Counted from the stretch's first letter, positions 42,017-51,173 are shown. The stretch is DNA of 58,288 nt from Candidatus Saccharimonadota bacterium (GCA_027459325.1 DAIDIO010000006.1:1-58288), one strand, 5' to 3'. The notes: generated from the letters alone by a model not told the origin. Program-made: numbers and translations.

Positions 42017-42253
42017 ATGATAATGCCTGAGACTAAACGTCAGATTGAGCGAAACGGCCTGTTTTTCAGCGGTTTTGTGCTAAGCAGCGTCCTTCAAGTA
42101 CCCGAGGCTACAGTGGTTTTTCTAGGGGTGGGCGGCGTTAGTATTATCTATTCACTATCGTCTGTACTTGACTATCTGGACTACCGCTCGGAACGCTCAG
42201 CAGTTGTCGCTGCTGCTGAACAAATTACTGCCGAGGCGGCCAGAACGGAATAG
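42017..42253 (+). CDS. small two-span membrane protein
   Basis: 78 residues, starting MIMPETKRQIERNGLFFSGF. Two hydrophobic helices (about 15-32 and 36-55) are followed by a soluble C-terminal helix with YLDYRSERSAVVAAAEQITAE. The frame is open 15 codons further upstream, but the perfect TATAAT with 6-nt spacing fixes ATG 42017. No family recognised. It is convergent with leuS. Confidence 0.6.
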   Translation: MIMPETKRQIERNGLFFSGFVLSSVLQVPEATVVFLGVGGVSIIYSLSSVLDYLDYRSERSAVVAAAEQITAEAARTE

Positions 42254-42265
42254 ATTTGATCAGCT

Positions 42266-44713
42266 TTAAACGACAAAATTAACAATCTTACCAGGCACGT
42301 AGATAGTTTTTTTAATTGTCTTATCTTTCAAGTAGCTGCCCACTTTCGAGTCTTGTTTGGCCTGATCGAGCACTTCTTCCTCAGTTGCTTCGCTACTAAC
42401 CTTAATATTAGCCCTCAGCTTACCGTTAATTTGTATAACAATATTAAGCTTATCTGAATGTAAATACTGTTTTTCGACCTGAGGCCAACTGTCTTTATGA
42501 ACTGTCGTGGAATGCCCAAGCTCATGCCAGAGCTCTTCTGCCATATGCGGCGCAAAAGGCGCCACCAAAGCCGTAATAGCCTCCAGAGCCTCTTTCCAGG
42601 CGCTCGACTTAGCTAAGGATTTAGCTTTCTGCTTATATAAATCATTAACCGCCTTCATACAGGCTGCAATAGCGGTATTATAGAAGTTATTCTCTAAGTC
42701 AGCGGTAACTTTCTGGGTAGTTTTATTAATTATCCTTTTCAGCTCAGTTGCCTGATCTTGACTGGATTCGGTTGTCGGCGCTTCCAGATATTCCTGCACT
42801 AGTGTCCATAACCTTGACAGAAAACGGTAGGCACCTGGTACGCCTTGTGGATCCCAACGTATCCACAGCTCTAAGGGTGCGGCAAACATTAAATAAGTTC
42901 TTAGGGCATCAGCGCCGTAACCTTGGTCAATTATTTCCAGAGGGTCGACTCCATTACCCTTACTCTTAGAAAACATAGAACCATCGGCGGCGGTAACCTT
43001 ACCATTGAACAGCATCTGCTTAAACGGTTCCGGATTGTCTATTAAACCGATTTTGTTGAAAAAGTGTCCTATAAACCTGGCGTAGAGCAAATGGGCGGTG
43101 GCGTGATCGCCGCCGTTATAGAAGTCCACAGGGGTCCACTTATTTACTAGCTGGCTATCGAAGATCTTTTCTTGGTTGCGCGGATCAATATAACGGAACA
43201 TATACCAGCTTGAGCAGATATATGTATCAAGCGTATCGGTTTCCCTTTCGCCCGGCCCTCCACAATTAGGGCAATCGACTTTTAGCCAATCGGTCGCCCG
43301 GGCTAGAGCACTACGGCCATCACCGGAGGGGGCAAAATCATCAAGCTCGGGAATAATTACAGGCAGTTGGTCGTCAGGCAAAAGCACCGGACCGCACTTT
43401 TTACAGTGGATTATAGGTATGGGGGCGCCCCAGTAACGTTGCCGGCTGACGCTCCAGTCGTTCATGCGGTAATTAATCTTTTCACTTGCCATTCCAATAT
43501 TTACAAGAGCTGCAACAATATTCTCCCTAGCTTCGGCTGAAGGTAAGTTATTAAACTCAGCAGAATTAATCATTAGCCCTTCTTCGTGGGAACATTCGTC
43601 ATCGGCAGCCTGGTTCTTAACTACTCTGACAATAGGAAGATTGAATTTCTTAGCAAACTCATGGTCTCTTTCGTCATGCGCCGGTACGGCCATAATAGCA
43701 CCGGTCCCATAACCAACTAGAACATAATCGGCAATCCAAATTGGTATTCTAGCTTTATTAATAGGATTTATGGCATAGGCTCCTGTGAACACTCCGGTTT
43801 TATCCTTTTGGGCTTGGCGTTCTAGTTCACTCTTAACCTGGCTCTCTTTTTTATAAGCTTCTACTTCATTTTTATGCTCAGCACAAGTTAATTTATCTAC
43901 TAGAACGTGTTCGGGCGCTAGGACCAGAAAAGTAGCGCCGAATAGTGTATCTGCCCGAGTTGTAAAGACAGTTATTTTTTCCTCACTACCCTCCACCTGA
44001 AAATCAATTTCGGCACCCTTACTTTTACCAATCCAGTTCTTCTGCGCTAATTTGACACTGTCCGTCCAATCAAGTGCATCAGTGGCTTCAAGCAATTCAT
44101 CGGCGTATTCAGTTATCTTAAAGAACCATTGCTTAATCTCTTTCTTCTCAACCAGCGGGTCATCCAGTCCATCATGTCGCCAACATTTGCCATCAATCAC
44201 TTGTTCATTAGCCAACACCGTATTATCTTTTTCGCACCACCACTGCATGCGTGAGGCCTGGTAAGCTAGCCCATGCCGGAACATTTCTGAAAAGATCCAC
44301 TGCGTCCACTTGTAGTATTCCGGCAGGTGGGTAGCAATCTCTTTTTCCCAATCATTACTCCATCCCATTGCCTTATATTGCTTATGATAGCCTGGAATTA
44401 TTTTAGCCATGCTTTCCTGCGGGCTAACACCTGACTTAATGGCAAAGTTTTCAGCCGGCAAACCAAAAGCGTCCCAGCCAACCGGATGATAGGCTTCATA
44501 GCCTTGTTGCCTCTTAAAGCGGGCTTTTACGTCTGAAATAGTGTAATTCATGGCATGCCCGATATGTATACCATTACCGCTGGGGTAATTAAACATACTC
44601 ATTGCCAGATATTTTGGCTTAGAGCTTGTTAAGTCGGCAGTATAGGTTCCGGTCTGATCCCAGATTTCTTGCCACTTGGGCTCAATCTCTTTGGGGTTGT
44701 ATCTCTTTTGCAT
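42266..44713 (-). CDS. leuS: leucyl-tRNA synthetase
   Basis: 815 residues, class I. HIGH motif as HIGHAMNY in YPSGNGIHIGH (about 45-58), the CP1 editing domain (about 220-410, including TTRADTLFGATF and GTGAIMAVPAHDERD), zinc-like Cys pairs (IHCKKCGPVLL and VDCPNCGGPGE), KMSKS as FSKSKGNGVDP, and the C-terminal anticodon and LeuRS-C domains. It charges tRNA-Leu; a tRNA-Leu gene lies at 47602. Full length, no frame break. Confidence 0.97.
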   Translation of the reverse strand: MQKRYNPKEIEPKWQEIWDQTGTYTADLTSSKPKYLAMSMFNYPSGNGIHIGHAMNYTISDVKARFKRQQGYEAYHPVGWDAFGLPAENFAIKSGVSPQESMAKIIPGYHKQYKAMGWSNDWEKEIATHLPEYYKWTQWIFSEMFRHGLAYQASRMQWWCEKDNTVLANEQVIDGKCWRHDGLDDPLVEKKEIKQWFFKITEYADELLEATDALDWTDSVKLAQKNWIGKSKGAEIDFQVEGSEEKITVFTTRADTLFGATFLVLAPEHVLVDKLTCAEHKNEVEAYKKESQVKSELERQAQKDKTGVFTGAYAINPINKARIPIWIADYVLVGYGTGAIMAVPAHDERDHEFAKKFNLPIVRVVKNQAADDECSHEEGLMINSAEFNNLPSAEARENIVAALVNIGMASEKINYRMNDWSVSRQRYWGAPIPIIHCKKCGPVLLPDDQLPVIIPELDDFAPSGDGRSALARATDWLKVDCPNCGGPGERETDTLDTYICSSWYMFRYIDPRNQEKIFDSQLVNKWTPVDFYNGGDHATAHLLYARFIGHFFNKIGLIDNPEPFKQMLFNGKVTAADGSMFSKSKGNGVDPLEIIDQGYGADALRTYLMFAAPLELWIRWDPQGVPGAYRFLSRLWTLVQEYLEAPTTESSQDQATELKRIINKTTQKVTADLENNFYNTAIAACMKAVNDLYKQKAKSLAKSSAWKEALEAITALVAPFAPHMAEELWHELGHSTTVHKDSWPQVEKQYLHSDKLNIVIQINGKLRANIKVSSEATEEEVLDQAKQDSKVGSYLKDKTIKKTIYVPGKIVNFVV

Positions 44714-44782
44714 TATAAATATCCTAACAGCTTAAGGGTGTACATGTCACGCATAGGGAGGTATAAATGAGGCTGCTGAATG

Positions 44783-46042
44783 TTAGGTTGCCGGAAACTG
44801 TTTTGACTTTACGTTAAGCCAATACCTGGACTGCCTTACCAGTTTTTCTGAATCATTTTTATCTGCAAGTAGAAGCTTAACCGCTTCCTCGGCAAAAACA
44901 CCGTTTTGAGATCCCTTTGCGAGAATAACCATATCTTTTTCTACTAAACTAGCTAAATAATTACCAGCTTCATAAGGACTTAGAAAACTGACCACCTGGC
45001 AGCCCGCTTTCTTAGCAGCCGGTGCCAGATACTTTTTAGCTTCGGAGCCTATCGTGACAACCAGTGTTAACTTTTTAGGATCACAGTACTTACCAATTGA
45101 TGCGTGGGCAGCAGCACTAGTCTGTCCTAATTCATTCATGCTACCCAGTAGTGCTATACGGCTTCCTGCTTTGTAGCTATAAAGTACATCTAGGGCAGCA
45201 CGCGTAGCTAATGGGCTGGCATTATATGTGTCATCAATAATTAAAGAGCCTTTGAGCCCATTAAGCTGCTGCATTCTGCCGGCGACAGGAGTTAATTGCT
45301 GCAATGACTGCTGAATTATGCCAGGCGACTTACCCAGGATGTGATTAACGGAGGCAGCCGCCAGGCTTATCATGGCCCCTTGCTGACCCAGCAGCTTGGT
45401 TTCAATCGTCAGCGGCAGGGGATTGCCCTTTAAGGTTATTTCTAGCTTTTGATCAAGCTTTTGCACAATATAATCAGCTGGTGAGTGAGAACTATAGGAT
45501 AAGTAATCTAAACCCTCTAAATATTTGGAAGCGGCGTTATCAATATTAACTAGAGTCAGCTTAGAAAAGTTTGCCGGTACGAGCTCTTCCTTAGCGACAT
45601 TATCTATAGTTCTAAAATATTCCATATGCTCGTCAGCAATTGCCGTTAATACATAAAGATCGGGCTCTAGATAAGCAAAGTCGGCGAGTTGACCTGGCCC
45701 ATCAGTACCTATCTCAATTACCGCATATTTGTAAGGGTAAGGTTGCTTTAGGGCTTGTTGATTGGCTAACAGGATTTTAGCCCAGGCAAAGACGTTTAAT
45801 ATACTTGGCTCAGTTTGACCGAAGAACACTAGAGGCACAGTTAAGCGGTCGTTATAGTTGCCATCCTGATAGATGACTTCTGTCCAACCGGATAATGTCG
45901 ATGCTATGGCTAGCTTAGTCGAAGTCTTGCCGACGCTTCCGCCGACAACGATGACATATACCTTATTTTGTTTAAGCAGCTGTTTAACTTGTCGTTCCAG
46001 CAAAGCACATAGCAAATTCTTGCCAATTTTCTTAAATTGCAT
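44783..46042 (-). CDS. MurF-like Mur ligase
   Basis: 419 residues with the Mur ligase pattern: P-loop VVGGSVGKTSTKLAIASTL (about 32-50; the usual GSNGKT reads GSVGKT), the central domain with YKYAVIEIGTDGPGQLADFA and DEHMEYF, and the C-terminal domain with LIIDDTYNASPLATRAALD and IALLGSMNELG. The DTYNAxP motif is that of MurF, the enzyme that adds D-Ala-D-Ala to UDP-MurNAc-tripeptide. It starts 3 nt after a two-span membrane protein gene, and the Ddl-like ligase at 13927 would supply its substrate. A branch ligase of similar family is a lesser alternative. Confidence 0.85.
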   Translation of the reverse strand: MQFKKIGKNLLCALLERQVKQLLKQNKVYVIVVGGSVGKTSTKLAIASTLSGWTEVIYQDGNYNDRLTVPLVFFGQTEPSILNVFAWAKILLANQQALKQPYPYKYAVIEIGTDGPGQLADFAYLEPDLYVLTAIADEHMEYFRTIDNVAKEELVPANFSKLTLVNIDNAASKYLEGLDYLSYSSHSPADYIVQKLDQKLEITLKGNPLPLTIETKLLGQQGAMISLAAASVNHILGKSPGIIQQSLQQLTPVAGRMQQLNGLKGSLIIDDTYNASPLATRAALDVLYSYKAGSRIALLGSMNELGQTSAAAHASIGKYCDPKKLTLVVTIGSEAKKYLAPAAKKAGCQVVSFLSPYEAGNYLASLVEKDMVILAKGSQNGVFAEEAVKLLLADKNDSEKLVRQSRYWLNVKSKQFPAT

Positions 46043-46044
46043 TT

Positions 46045-46425
46045 CTAATTCTCATTTAAGCTTAGGCCCTGCTGGCGCCATTCCCGCATAAGAAGCATGA
46101 GAAATGGTACATAAGCCCAAACAATCGGATAAAGCAGTATTATGGCCAGGCCGAAGTATAGGCCTCCGGCGATCTTATTAGATAAGCCCATTATAGCCAC
46201 GACAATACCGGCAATTATCTGAAGGGTGATTCCTAACGATATTACGATCAGTGTTGTCTTAGTTTGCCTAGTTTTCGGCGCCGGTTTTTTAAGCGGCTGC
46301 TTAAAATCTTTTGTCTCGTGAATCGACTTTAAATAGTCAGCCGGGCTATTTTTGGCAGAGTGAATCAAGCTTACTAGAGCTTCAGGGTAGCGGTAATAAT
46401 ACAAGCTGAAAAGGTTGTGGAGCAT
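46045..46425 (-). CDS. two-span membrane protein upstream of murF-like gene
   Basis: 126 residues: a soluble N-terminal part (about 1-55, MLHNLFSLYYYRYPEALVSL), a basic linker and two helices (about 57-80 and 87-112), ending in REWRQQGLSLNEN. It ends 3 nt before the MurF-like gene. It may be a membrane partner or a split-off N-terminal module for the Mur ligase, an inference from position only. No known domain. Confidence 0.55.
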   Translation of the reverse strand: MLHNLFSLYYYRYPEALVSLIHSAKNSPADYLKSIHETKDFKQPLKKPAPKTRQTKTTLIVISLGITLQIIAGIVVAIMGLSNKIAGGLYFGLAIILLYPIVWAYVPFLMLLMREWRQQGLSLNEN

Positions 46426-46468
46426 AATTATCTTTTCTTATTTATATTGTAACAGTATTCGGTGGTAT

Positions 46469-47554
46469 TTAAGCTGCCTGATCAATATTGAAATCATCAC
46501 TTATGTTCATGCTGCTGGTCATTTTAGCTAACGATTGTGAAACTTGATTCTGGCTTAAACTCAGAGCCTTAGCTATTTCTTTTTGAGTCTGGTCTAAAAA
46601 GAAATAACGTTTAAACATTTCCCTCTTTATAGGGTGAAATTTTGACAACATTCGCTCAATTTCCATCTTCAAAACTAGTTTATCTATTATGGTGTTCTGG
46701 TCATTTGGTGCTGGCGTTACATCGGCTAAAGTTTTATCTGTGACGTCATCTTCTATATCAATAGGCTGATCAAATGACATCGGTTGATTACCTTCCTGCA
46801 TGACAAGCATAGCCTCCACAGCCTCCCTGTATGAGATTCCAAGCTTGTCTGCTATGCTTTGGGCACTGCAATTCTGACGGGTTGATTCTTGTTCTTTAAC
46901 TACCTTACGTACGATCAGCGCCCTCTCTTGTAATCTGCGGGGGACATGGGTGCCCCAACTATTAGCACGCATATACCTCTTTATCTCGCCTTCTATAGTC
47001 GGATATGCGAAGCTCATAAAACTTACACCTCGATTAATATCAAACCGCTTTATAGCTAACAAAAGTCCAATTGATGCAACTTGCGACACGTCATCATAAT
47101 ATTCTTGCCCAGTAGTGTATTTGTATGCCAGCTTACGAACGAGTGGTATATACTTCTGAAATAACACATCCCTGGAGCTGATGTCACCATTGGCGATGCG
47201 TTCAAATAAAGCGCTATCATCTAGTTTGCCCTGTTGTATCTGTCTTTTTATAGACAGAGGGATTTCCTGTAATGCAGCCCCTCTAGTGTTATTATCCACA
47301 TCTGGGCTGGATATGTCTGGCTGATCACTTGAGCTTTCTGGATAAGCGTTTGGAACAAATTCATCAATTTGTATAACTTTTCCTATGCTTATATTCTCTT
47401 CAGCTTTCTCCGCTACCTCCGTTATGTATGGCCTCACATCACGGATAGCATTGACGGCCATAGTCATAGGATCAATATCTGAAGCTATAAGCTCGTAGTT
47501 TGCGGCAGATGACGATTGATTGTCTGCTATTATAGGTTCGCCTTCACTGGCCAT
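46469..47554 (-). CDS. sigma-70 family factor, SigB/SigF/WhiG-like (group 3)
   Basis: 361 residues. A long, acidic, probably disordered N-terminus (1-110) is followed by region 2 (ISSRDVLFQKYIPLVRKLAYKYTTG, then YPTIEGEIKRYMRANSWGTHVPRR), region 3 (SAQSIADKLGISYREAVEAM) and region 4 (MERMLSKFHPIKREMFKRYFFLDQTQKEIAKALSLSQNQVSQS in its essential parts). GEIKRYMR and WGTHVPRR are characteristic of the stress and sporulation SigB/SigF/SigG type. It is not the housekeeping factor. It lies next to two tRNA genes; a second, RpoD-like factor is at 53947. Confidence 0.9.
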   Translation of the reverse strand: MASEGEPIIADNQSSSAANYELIASDIDPMTMAVNAIRDVRPYITEVAEKAEENISIGKVIQIDEFVPNAYPESSSDQPDISSPDVDNNTRGAALQEIPLSIKRQIQQGKLDDSALFERIANGDISSRDVLFQKYIPLVRKLAYKYTTGQEYYDDVSQVASIGLLLAIKRFDINRGVSFMSFAYPTIEGEIKRYMRANSWGTHVPRRLQERALIVRKVVKEQESTRQNCSAQSIADKLGISYREAVEAMLVMQEGNQPMSFDQPIDIEDDVTDKTLADVTPAPNDQNTIIDKLVLKMEIERMLSKFHPIKREMFKRYFFLDQTQKEIAKALSLSQNQVSQSLAKMTSSMNISDDFNIDQAA

Positions 47555-47601
47555 CGAATTTCCTCACAATTAAATGTTCATGTGTTTCAATAAATTCATG
47601 G

Positions 47602-47683
47602 TGCGCGGGGCGGGAATCGAACCCGCACGCCTTTCGGCACAGCATTTTAAGTGCTGCTCGGCTACCAGTTACGACACCCGCGC
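47602..47683 (-). tRNA. tRNA-Leu (anticodon TAA)
   Basis: An 82-nt gene with acceptor stem GCGCGGG / CCCGCGC, anticodon stem CAGCA / TGCTG with loop CTTAAAA, anticodon TAA at 47647-47649, a long variable arm (GCCGAAAGGC) typical of a type II tRNA, and T-arm GCGGG-TTCGATT-CCCGC. The 3' CCA is encoded at 47599-47601. It reads UUA (and UUG) codons. Confidence 0.95.
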
Positions 47684-47705
47684 TTGAACTATTTGTTAAT
47701 ACTGG

Positions 47706-47776
47706 AGGCGCCGACCGGAATTGAACCGGCTTAAAAGGTTTTGCAGACCTCTGCGTAACCAATCCGCCACAGCGCC
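47706..47776 (-). tRNA. tRNA-Cys (anticodon GCA)
   Basis: A 71-nt gene with acceptor stem GGCGCTG / CGGCGCC (one G-U pair), anticodon loop CTGCAAA with anticodon GCA, short variable loop, and T-arm CCGG-TTCAATT-CCGG. CCA is encoded at 47703-47705. It lies 22 nt upstream of the tRNA-Leu on the same strand, probably in one transcript. Confidence 0.95.
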
Positions 47777-47896
47777 AGCTAATAAACTTAACAGAGATTT
47801 ATTATACCCTACTACTGTTTAAATGTGGCTAACTATTAACGCCCAGACCGTAGATTAGTATAAACTATTTGAAGAAACCTAAGTTGACCAAACTAT

Positions 47897-48415
47897 ATGC
47901 AAATTAGCTATAAAATGATTCAAAACTTGATAAAGCTGCTGATAATCATTGGTGCCCTCGTTTTAGTGTTGTTGATTATTATTGACAGGAACAACTATGG
48001 TGATACAAGTACTAAAACCACGTCTGCCGCTACCAACCCGACTACCGTCCTCGGCACACCGGTAAGCGTCAATAAGGTATTAACACCGGCAACCGTACCA
48101 CCAAAGGTCCAAGAATGTTACCAAACAGTTGGCTATTCAAGTACCGGCGTACCGTCGCCTTTAACCTGTGTCAATGGCGCAATTAACGTGAATGCCTGGA
48201 ATGCTATCTCGGCTCAGGAGCCAAAAGTCATGAGTCTAGGGTATAGCCCCAATGTTTCAGTCGTTCAGGCTGCAGTATGTAGCGACATTAGCGCAGCTTC
48301 ATCAGATTCAGCACCGGGTGCTGACAATGATTTAGAGTCAAGCGCTTATCAGATTAGCGCCCTCTATTACGGGTGGAACTTCGGACCTGCCAGTAATTTC
48401 ATATCTAGATGTTAA
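47897..48415 (+). CDS. membrane-anchored exported hypothetical protein
   Basis: 172 residues: an N-terminal helix (about 10-28, LIKLLIIIGALVLVLLIII), a Thr/Pro/Val linker and a soluble domain with four cysteines (QECYQT, LTCVNG, AAVCSDI, ISRC at the very end), probably two disulfides outside the cell. No domain recognised. The ATG follows CAAACTAT; no ribosome-binding site is seen. It is 20 nt upstream of the YqfO-like gene. Confidence 0.6.
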   Translation: MQISYKMIQNLIKLLIIIGALVLVLLIIIDRNNYGDTSTKTTSAATNPTTVLGTPVSVNKVLTPATVPPKVQECYQTVGYSSTGVPSPLTCVNGAINVNAWNAISAQEPKVMSLGYSPNVSVVQAAVCSDISAASSDSAPGADNDLESSAYQISALYYGWNFGPASNFISRC

Positions 48416-48434
48416 GTGAGTTAACATAAAACAT

Positions 48435-48761
48435 ATGCCTAATTATAAAGTGGTGGTAACAGTCCCAGAGAAGGATAGCCCATCTCTTTTAGAAGCAATT
48501 GGTCAGGCCGGCGGTGGTCAGATTGGCAACTATACTTATTGCAGTTTCTCTTCAAAAGGCACCGGCAGGTTTCTACCAAACCCCGGCGCAAGTCCTGCAA
48601 TTGGCGGCGTCGGCAAGCTAGAAGAAGTTATTGAAGACCGCATAGAAATTAGTTGCACAGACCAATCACTAAAGCGTGTTATTAGTGCGATAAAAGCAGC
48701 ACATCCTTATGAAGAGCCGGTAATTGATGTATACAAACTCGAGAGTACTTTCTTGTCCTAG
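48435..48761 (+). CDS. YqfO-type NIF3 insertion-domain protein, stand-alone
   Basis: 108 residues matching only the middle, CutA/PII-like domain of NIF3/YqfO proteins: YKVVVTVPEKDSPSLLEAIGQAGGGQIGNYTYCSFSSKGTGRF, then PAIGGVGKLEEVIEDRIEISC and AHPYEEPVIDVYKLE. The flanking di-metal NIF3 halves are not encoded next to it. Stand-alone versions exist in several bacteria and have no fixed function. Cytoplasmic. Confidence 0.8.
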   Translation: MPNYKVVVTVPEKDSPSLLEAIGQAGGGQIGNYTYCSFSSKGTGRFLPNPGASPAIGGVGKLEEVIEDRIEISCTDQSLKRVISAIKAAHPYEEPVIDVYKLESTFLS

Positions 48762-48784
48762 TTTTCATTCTAAATCCGCATTCA

Positions 48785-49798
48785 CTATGGGAAATTAACC
48801 GACATTTTCTCGGTTTTTGGTCCTTCATAGCGACCTCTTCCGGCATACATTTTAAGGGCTCGCTGGTCAGCCGGCGTCAACCGGTAAGCAGTCAGGCTGC
48901 GGGGCCATAGTTTCAAGTCAAGAACTGTATCTATCTCAGTCGCGTAAAGAATAATTCGAGCCAGTAGATATATCCAGAACAGTGTAGCCAGGATGACTGC
49001 GAAAGTTCCATAAAGGGAACTTAACTTTTTAAGTTCATGAGTTATTAAAAACCCACCGACCGCCTGAACTATTTGAAAGCCGATTGCAGCTGTTAGAGCT
49101 CCGCTAAAGAATTCCCTTAATTTTCGTCTTATGGACAAACTTAGCTTAAAGACCACCATAAGTATCAAAGTTAAAAGTAAAAGACTTACAATAAAGGCGG
49201 CAATTCTCAGCCAGATATTTGAATGTGGAGCCGTAAAATAGCTGGACAAAACTCCAGAAACAATAAAGCCGACGCCTAAAAAAATGACTAGAATAATACT
49301 TTTAAGATTATTAATTAGTCCTCCCCGCTTATACATGGGCACTTGCCAGATATGATTCATTACGCTCTGAAAGGCCTGGGCCACGCCCCGCGCACCGTAA
49401 ATCGTAATCAGTACACTAATAATTAATGCAATGCCAGCTTTATGATTAGAGTGGACACTGTTTTGCAACTGGGAGCCAACAATTGGAAAGTTCTTATTAA
49501 GCGCGGTAATTATCTTAGCTTTTAGATGGGCGCTGTGTAGCAAAGATAACTGAGTTAAAGACATGGCCACTATGAGTAACGGAAACAGAGACAGGAAGCC
49601 ATAATAAGTGACTAGGGCCGCCTGGTAGCCAGCCTGGTCGTCGCTATACTTTTTTTGAACAGAATAAGGTAGGCTAAGAAATTTGTGACGCTGAATAAAA
49701 TCGTCTAATTTACCTAGAATACGGCCTTTGCGAGTTTTTTGAGCTTCGGCTGCCTTCCTTTCGGCAACCAGTTTTGCCTTGTCGTTAGTAGATGCCAT
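48785..49798 (-). CDS. YihY/BrkB-family membrane protein
   Basis: 337 residues with six membrane helices and the YihY/UPF0761 pattern: DDQAGYQAALVTYYGFLSLFPLLIV, ITIYGARGVAQAFQSVMNHIWQVP, FFSGALTAAIGFQIVQAVGGFLI, YGTFAVILATLFWIYLLARIILYATEIDTVL. The family is widespread; the older link to RNase BN was an error, and its function is unknown. It is the third gene of a minus-strand operon with the YtxH-like gene and the small membrane protein (17-nt gap). Confidence 0.88.
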   Translation of the reverse strand: MASTNDKAKLVAERKAAEAQKTRKGRILGKLDDFIQRHKFLSLPYSVQKKYSDDQAGYQAALVTYYGFLSLFPLLIVAMSLTQLSLLHSAHLKAKIITALNKNFPIVGSQLQNSVHSNHKAGIALIISVLITIYGARGVAQAFQSVMNHIWQVPMYKRGGLINNLKSIILVIFLGVGFIVSGVLSSYFTAPHSNIWLRIAAFIVSLLLLTLILMVVFKLSLSIRRKLREFFSGALTAAIGFQIVQAVGGFLITHELKKLSSLYGTFAVILATLFWIYLLARIILYATEIDTVLDLKLWPRSLTAYRLTPADQRALKMYAGRGRYEGPKTEKMSVNFP

Positions 49799-49815
49799 AA
49801 CAGCCCGCTTGGGAT

Positions 49816-50022
49816 CTATTTTTTTTTAAAAGCTTTAAACATCCGCTTACCGATATAAGGAATGTCTTTTACCATATCAACTTTTGCCTGAGCTGTTCTA
49901 GTAAGTTTGGTTACTTTACGAGTCGCTGCTAGCACCGCAAATAATATAACAATAAATGTCAGCATTATGACGCCCATAAACACGATGGCGACGATAATTG
50001 CCGCGGTTTCAAGTCCTGTCAT
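49816..50022 (-). CDS. small single-span membrane protein
   Basis: 68 residues: one long hydrophobic helix (about 6-34, AAIIVAIVFMGVIMLTFIVILFAVLA) then a basic tail (RKVTKLTRTAQAKVDMVKD) ending FKAFKKK. The start has AAGGAGC upstream. It sits between the YtxH-like gene (3-nt gap) and the YihY gene, and is probably cotranslated. Family unknown; the layout is like small phage-shock or YtxH-associated proteins. Confidence 0.65.
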   Translation of the reverse strand: MTGLETAAIIVAIVFMGVIMLTFIVILFAVLAATRKVTKLTRTAQAKVDMVKDIPYIGKRMFKAFKKK

Positions 50023-50025
50023 GAC

Positions 50026-50358
50026 CTAGCTCCTTCCTTGTTTGTCGCTGCTTTCTTTAGCAGCCCGCTTGCCTTCATCGATAGCATTCTTGGTCGCTTC
50101 TTTAGCTGTATCTACTTTATCTGCTGCCTTGTCTTTTATGGCGTCTTTTGCATCCCCTAACTTATCGGTTGTTTTATTGGCGCCTTTTTTTGCTTGCTGC
50201 TTGAGCTTTAAGCGGGTTACCCGTCCACTATGCGGTGCTAGTAACATACCAGCGGCGGCTCCGATGGCGGCACCAATGGCTAGTATTCCTATTTGTGAGC
50301 CGGTGTTTGATTTTCGTCTGTTACCGTCTAGAACGTTCTGTAAATCTTGTAGTTTCAT
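50026..50358 (-). CDS. YtxH-domain protein
   Basis: 110 residues. The YtxH signature is IGILAIGAAIGAAAGMLLAPHSGRVTRLKL (about 25-55), a Gly/Ala-rich helix followed by AP-x-S-G and basic residues. A long Lys/Ala/Asp-rich helical tail (KLGDAKDAIKDKAADKVDTA) follows, much like LEA-type repeats. The frame opens at 50373, but GGAG 9 nt before ATG 50358 makes that the start. Such proteins are membrane-linked stress proteins. First gene of the three-gene operon. Confidence 0.8.
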   Translation of the reverse strand: MKLQDLQNVLDGNRRKSNTGSQIGILAIGAAIGAAAGMLLAPHSGRVTRLKLKQQAKKGANKTTDKLGDAKDAIKDKAADKVDTAKEATKNAIDEGKRAAKESSDKQGRS

Positions 50359-50514
50359 GCAAATTAACTCCATTTAGTAATGCATTAATATTCATATTTT
50401 TATCAATTAATATCAGTTATAATTTTTACTTCTTGACCAAAATATTATGCTTCTGGCCAAAATAAGCTATTATTGTTATGACAACTGCCAACGGGAGCAT
50501 GAGGGAAAAACTTG

Positions 50515-51117
50515 ATGAAAAAAAACCGAAAATTAATAGGCTTGCTGGGCATAATAATCGTGCTCGTATTAGTACTGGTGCTAATTCTGGCTAACAGTCA
50601 TAAAGCTAGTGTTAACACCAGCCAATCGGGAAAAACATCTAAGCTGAAAACTTTGACTCTGGATAAACTATTAACCATCACTTTTCCATGCACAACTCAT
50701 GCCGTTGACCTTAAACCGGCAAAGACTACCGGCATAACCGGCCAAGGTGCTGACTGCGGTATTAAAGTTAATAACACCAAGCAGAGCGTAGTCTTTACGG
50801 CTGCTATCGAGCGATATACTAACCAGCCTTCAGAAGAGCAGTCTGTACTGAATTACTGCACAGCCAAGACTAGCTATCCTGGCCCGATTAACGGTAGCAC
50901 TATTTATATTATGGATCCGATTACGCAAAACTACTCGAATACTATTTTCAAAGAGTGCACGCTTTCAATTGACAATACAACGGCTTACGAATCAACAGCC
51001 CGGGCCAGTATAGGGCCATACGGCATCATCTTAAATGTCGATAGCTCTAGCGAAACTACTGCTAGTTCTCTTGAAAACTATCTTCACAATTTCATGTACA
51101 CAATGCATATCAAATAA
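50515..51117 (+). CDS. secreted or anchored hypothetical protein
   Basis: 200 residues: a basic N-terminus, one helix (about 9-27, LLGIIIVLVLVLVLILA), then a soluble part with strand-rich sequence and four cysteines (FPCTTHA, ADCGIKV, NYCTAKT, KECTLSI). A TTG one codon upstream would also give a start. No domain recognised. It lies upstream of the CIRCE/Hsp20 region but has no regulatory link visible. Confidence 0.6.
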   Translation: MKKNRKLIGLLGIIIVLVLVLVLILANSHKASVNTSQSGKTSKLKTLTLDKLLTITFPCTTHAVDLKPAKTTGITGQGADCGIKVNNTKQSVVFTAAIERYTNQPSEEQSVLNYCTAKTSYPGPINGSTIYIMDPITQNYSNTIFKECTLSIDNTTAYESTARASIGPYGIILNVDSSSETTASSLENYLHNFMYTMHIK

Positions 51118-51135
51118 GATAGAAAGAACTATTTA

Positions 51136-51173
51136 TTAGCACTCTTGACCTATGAGTGCTAATTTACTAAAAT
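51136..51173 (+). promoter_or_regulatory. CIRCE operator over hsp20 promoter
   Basis: A perfect CIRCE inverted repeat, TTAGCACTC-N9-GAGTGCTAA (51136-51162). The 9-nt centre begins with TTGACC (51145-51150), a -35 box that is 17 nt from TAAAAT (51168-51173), so the HrcA operator overlaps the promoter. The start of transcription would be near 51180, giving a leader of about 55 nt to the hsp20 ATG. Confidence 0.92.

Noticed and set aside
44714-44782. T-box or leader regulation of leuS
   Set aside because: The upstream region is only about 70 nt to the next possible element, with no T-box core, specifier stem or attenuator hairpin visible.
47544-47762. 72-codon frame on the minus strand
   Set aside because: It runs through the tRNA-Leu and tRNA-Cys genes and has no protein-like features.
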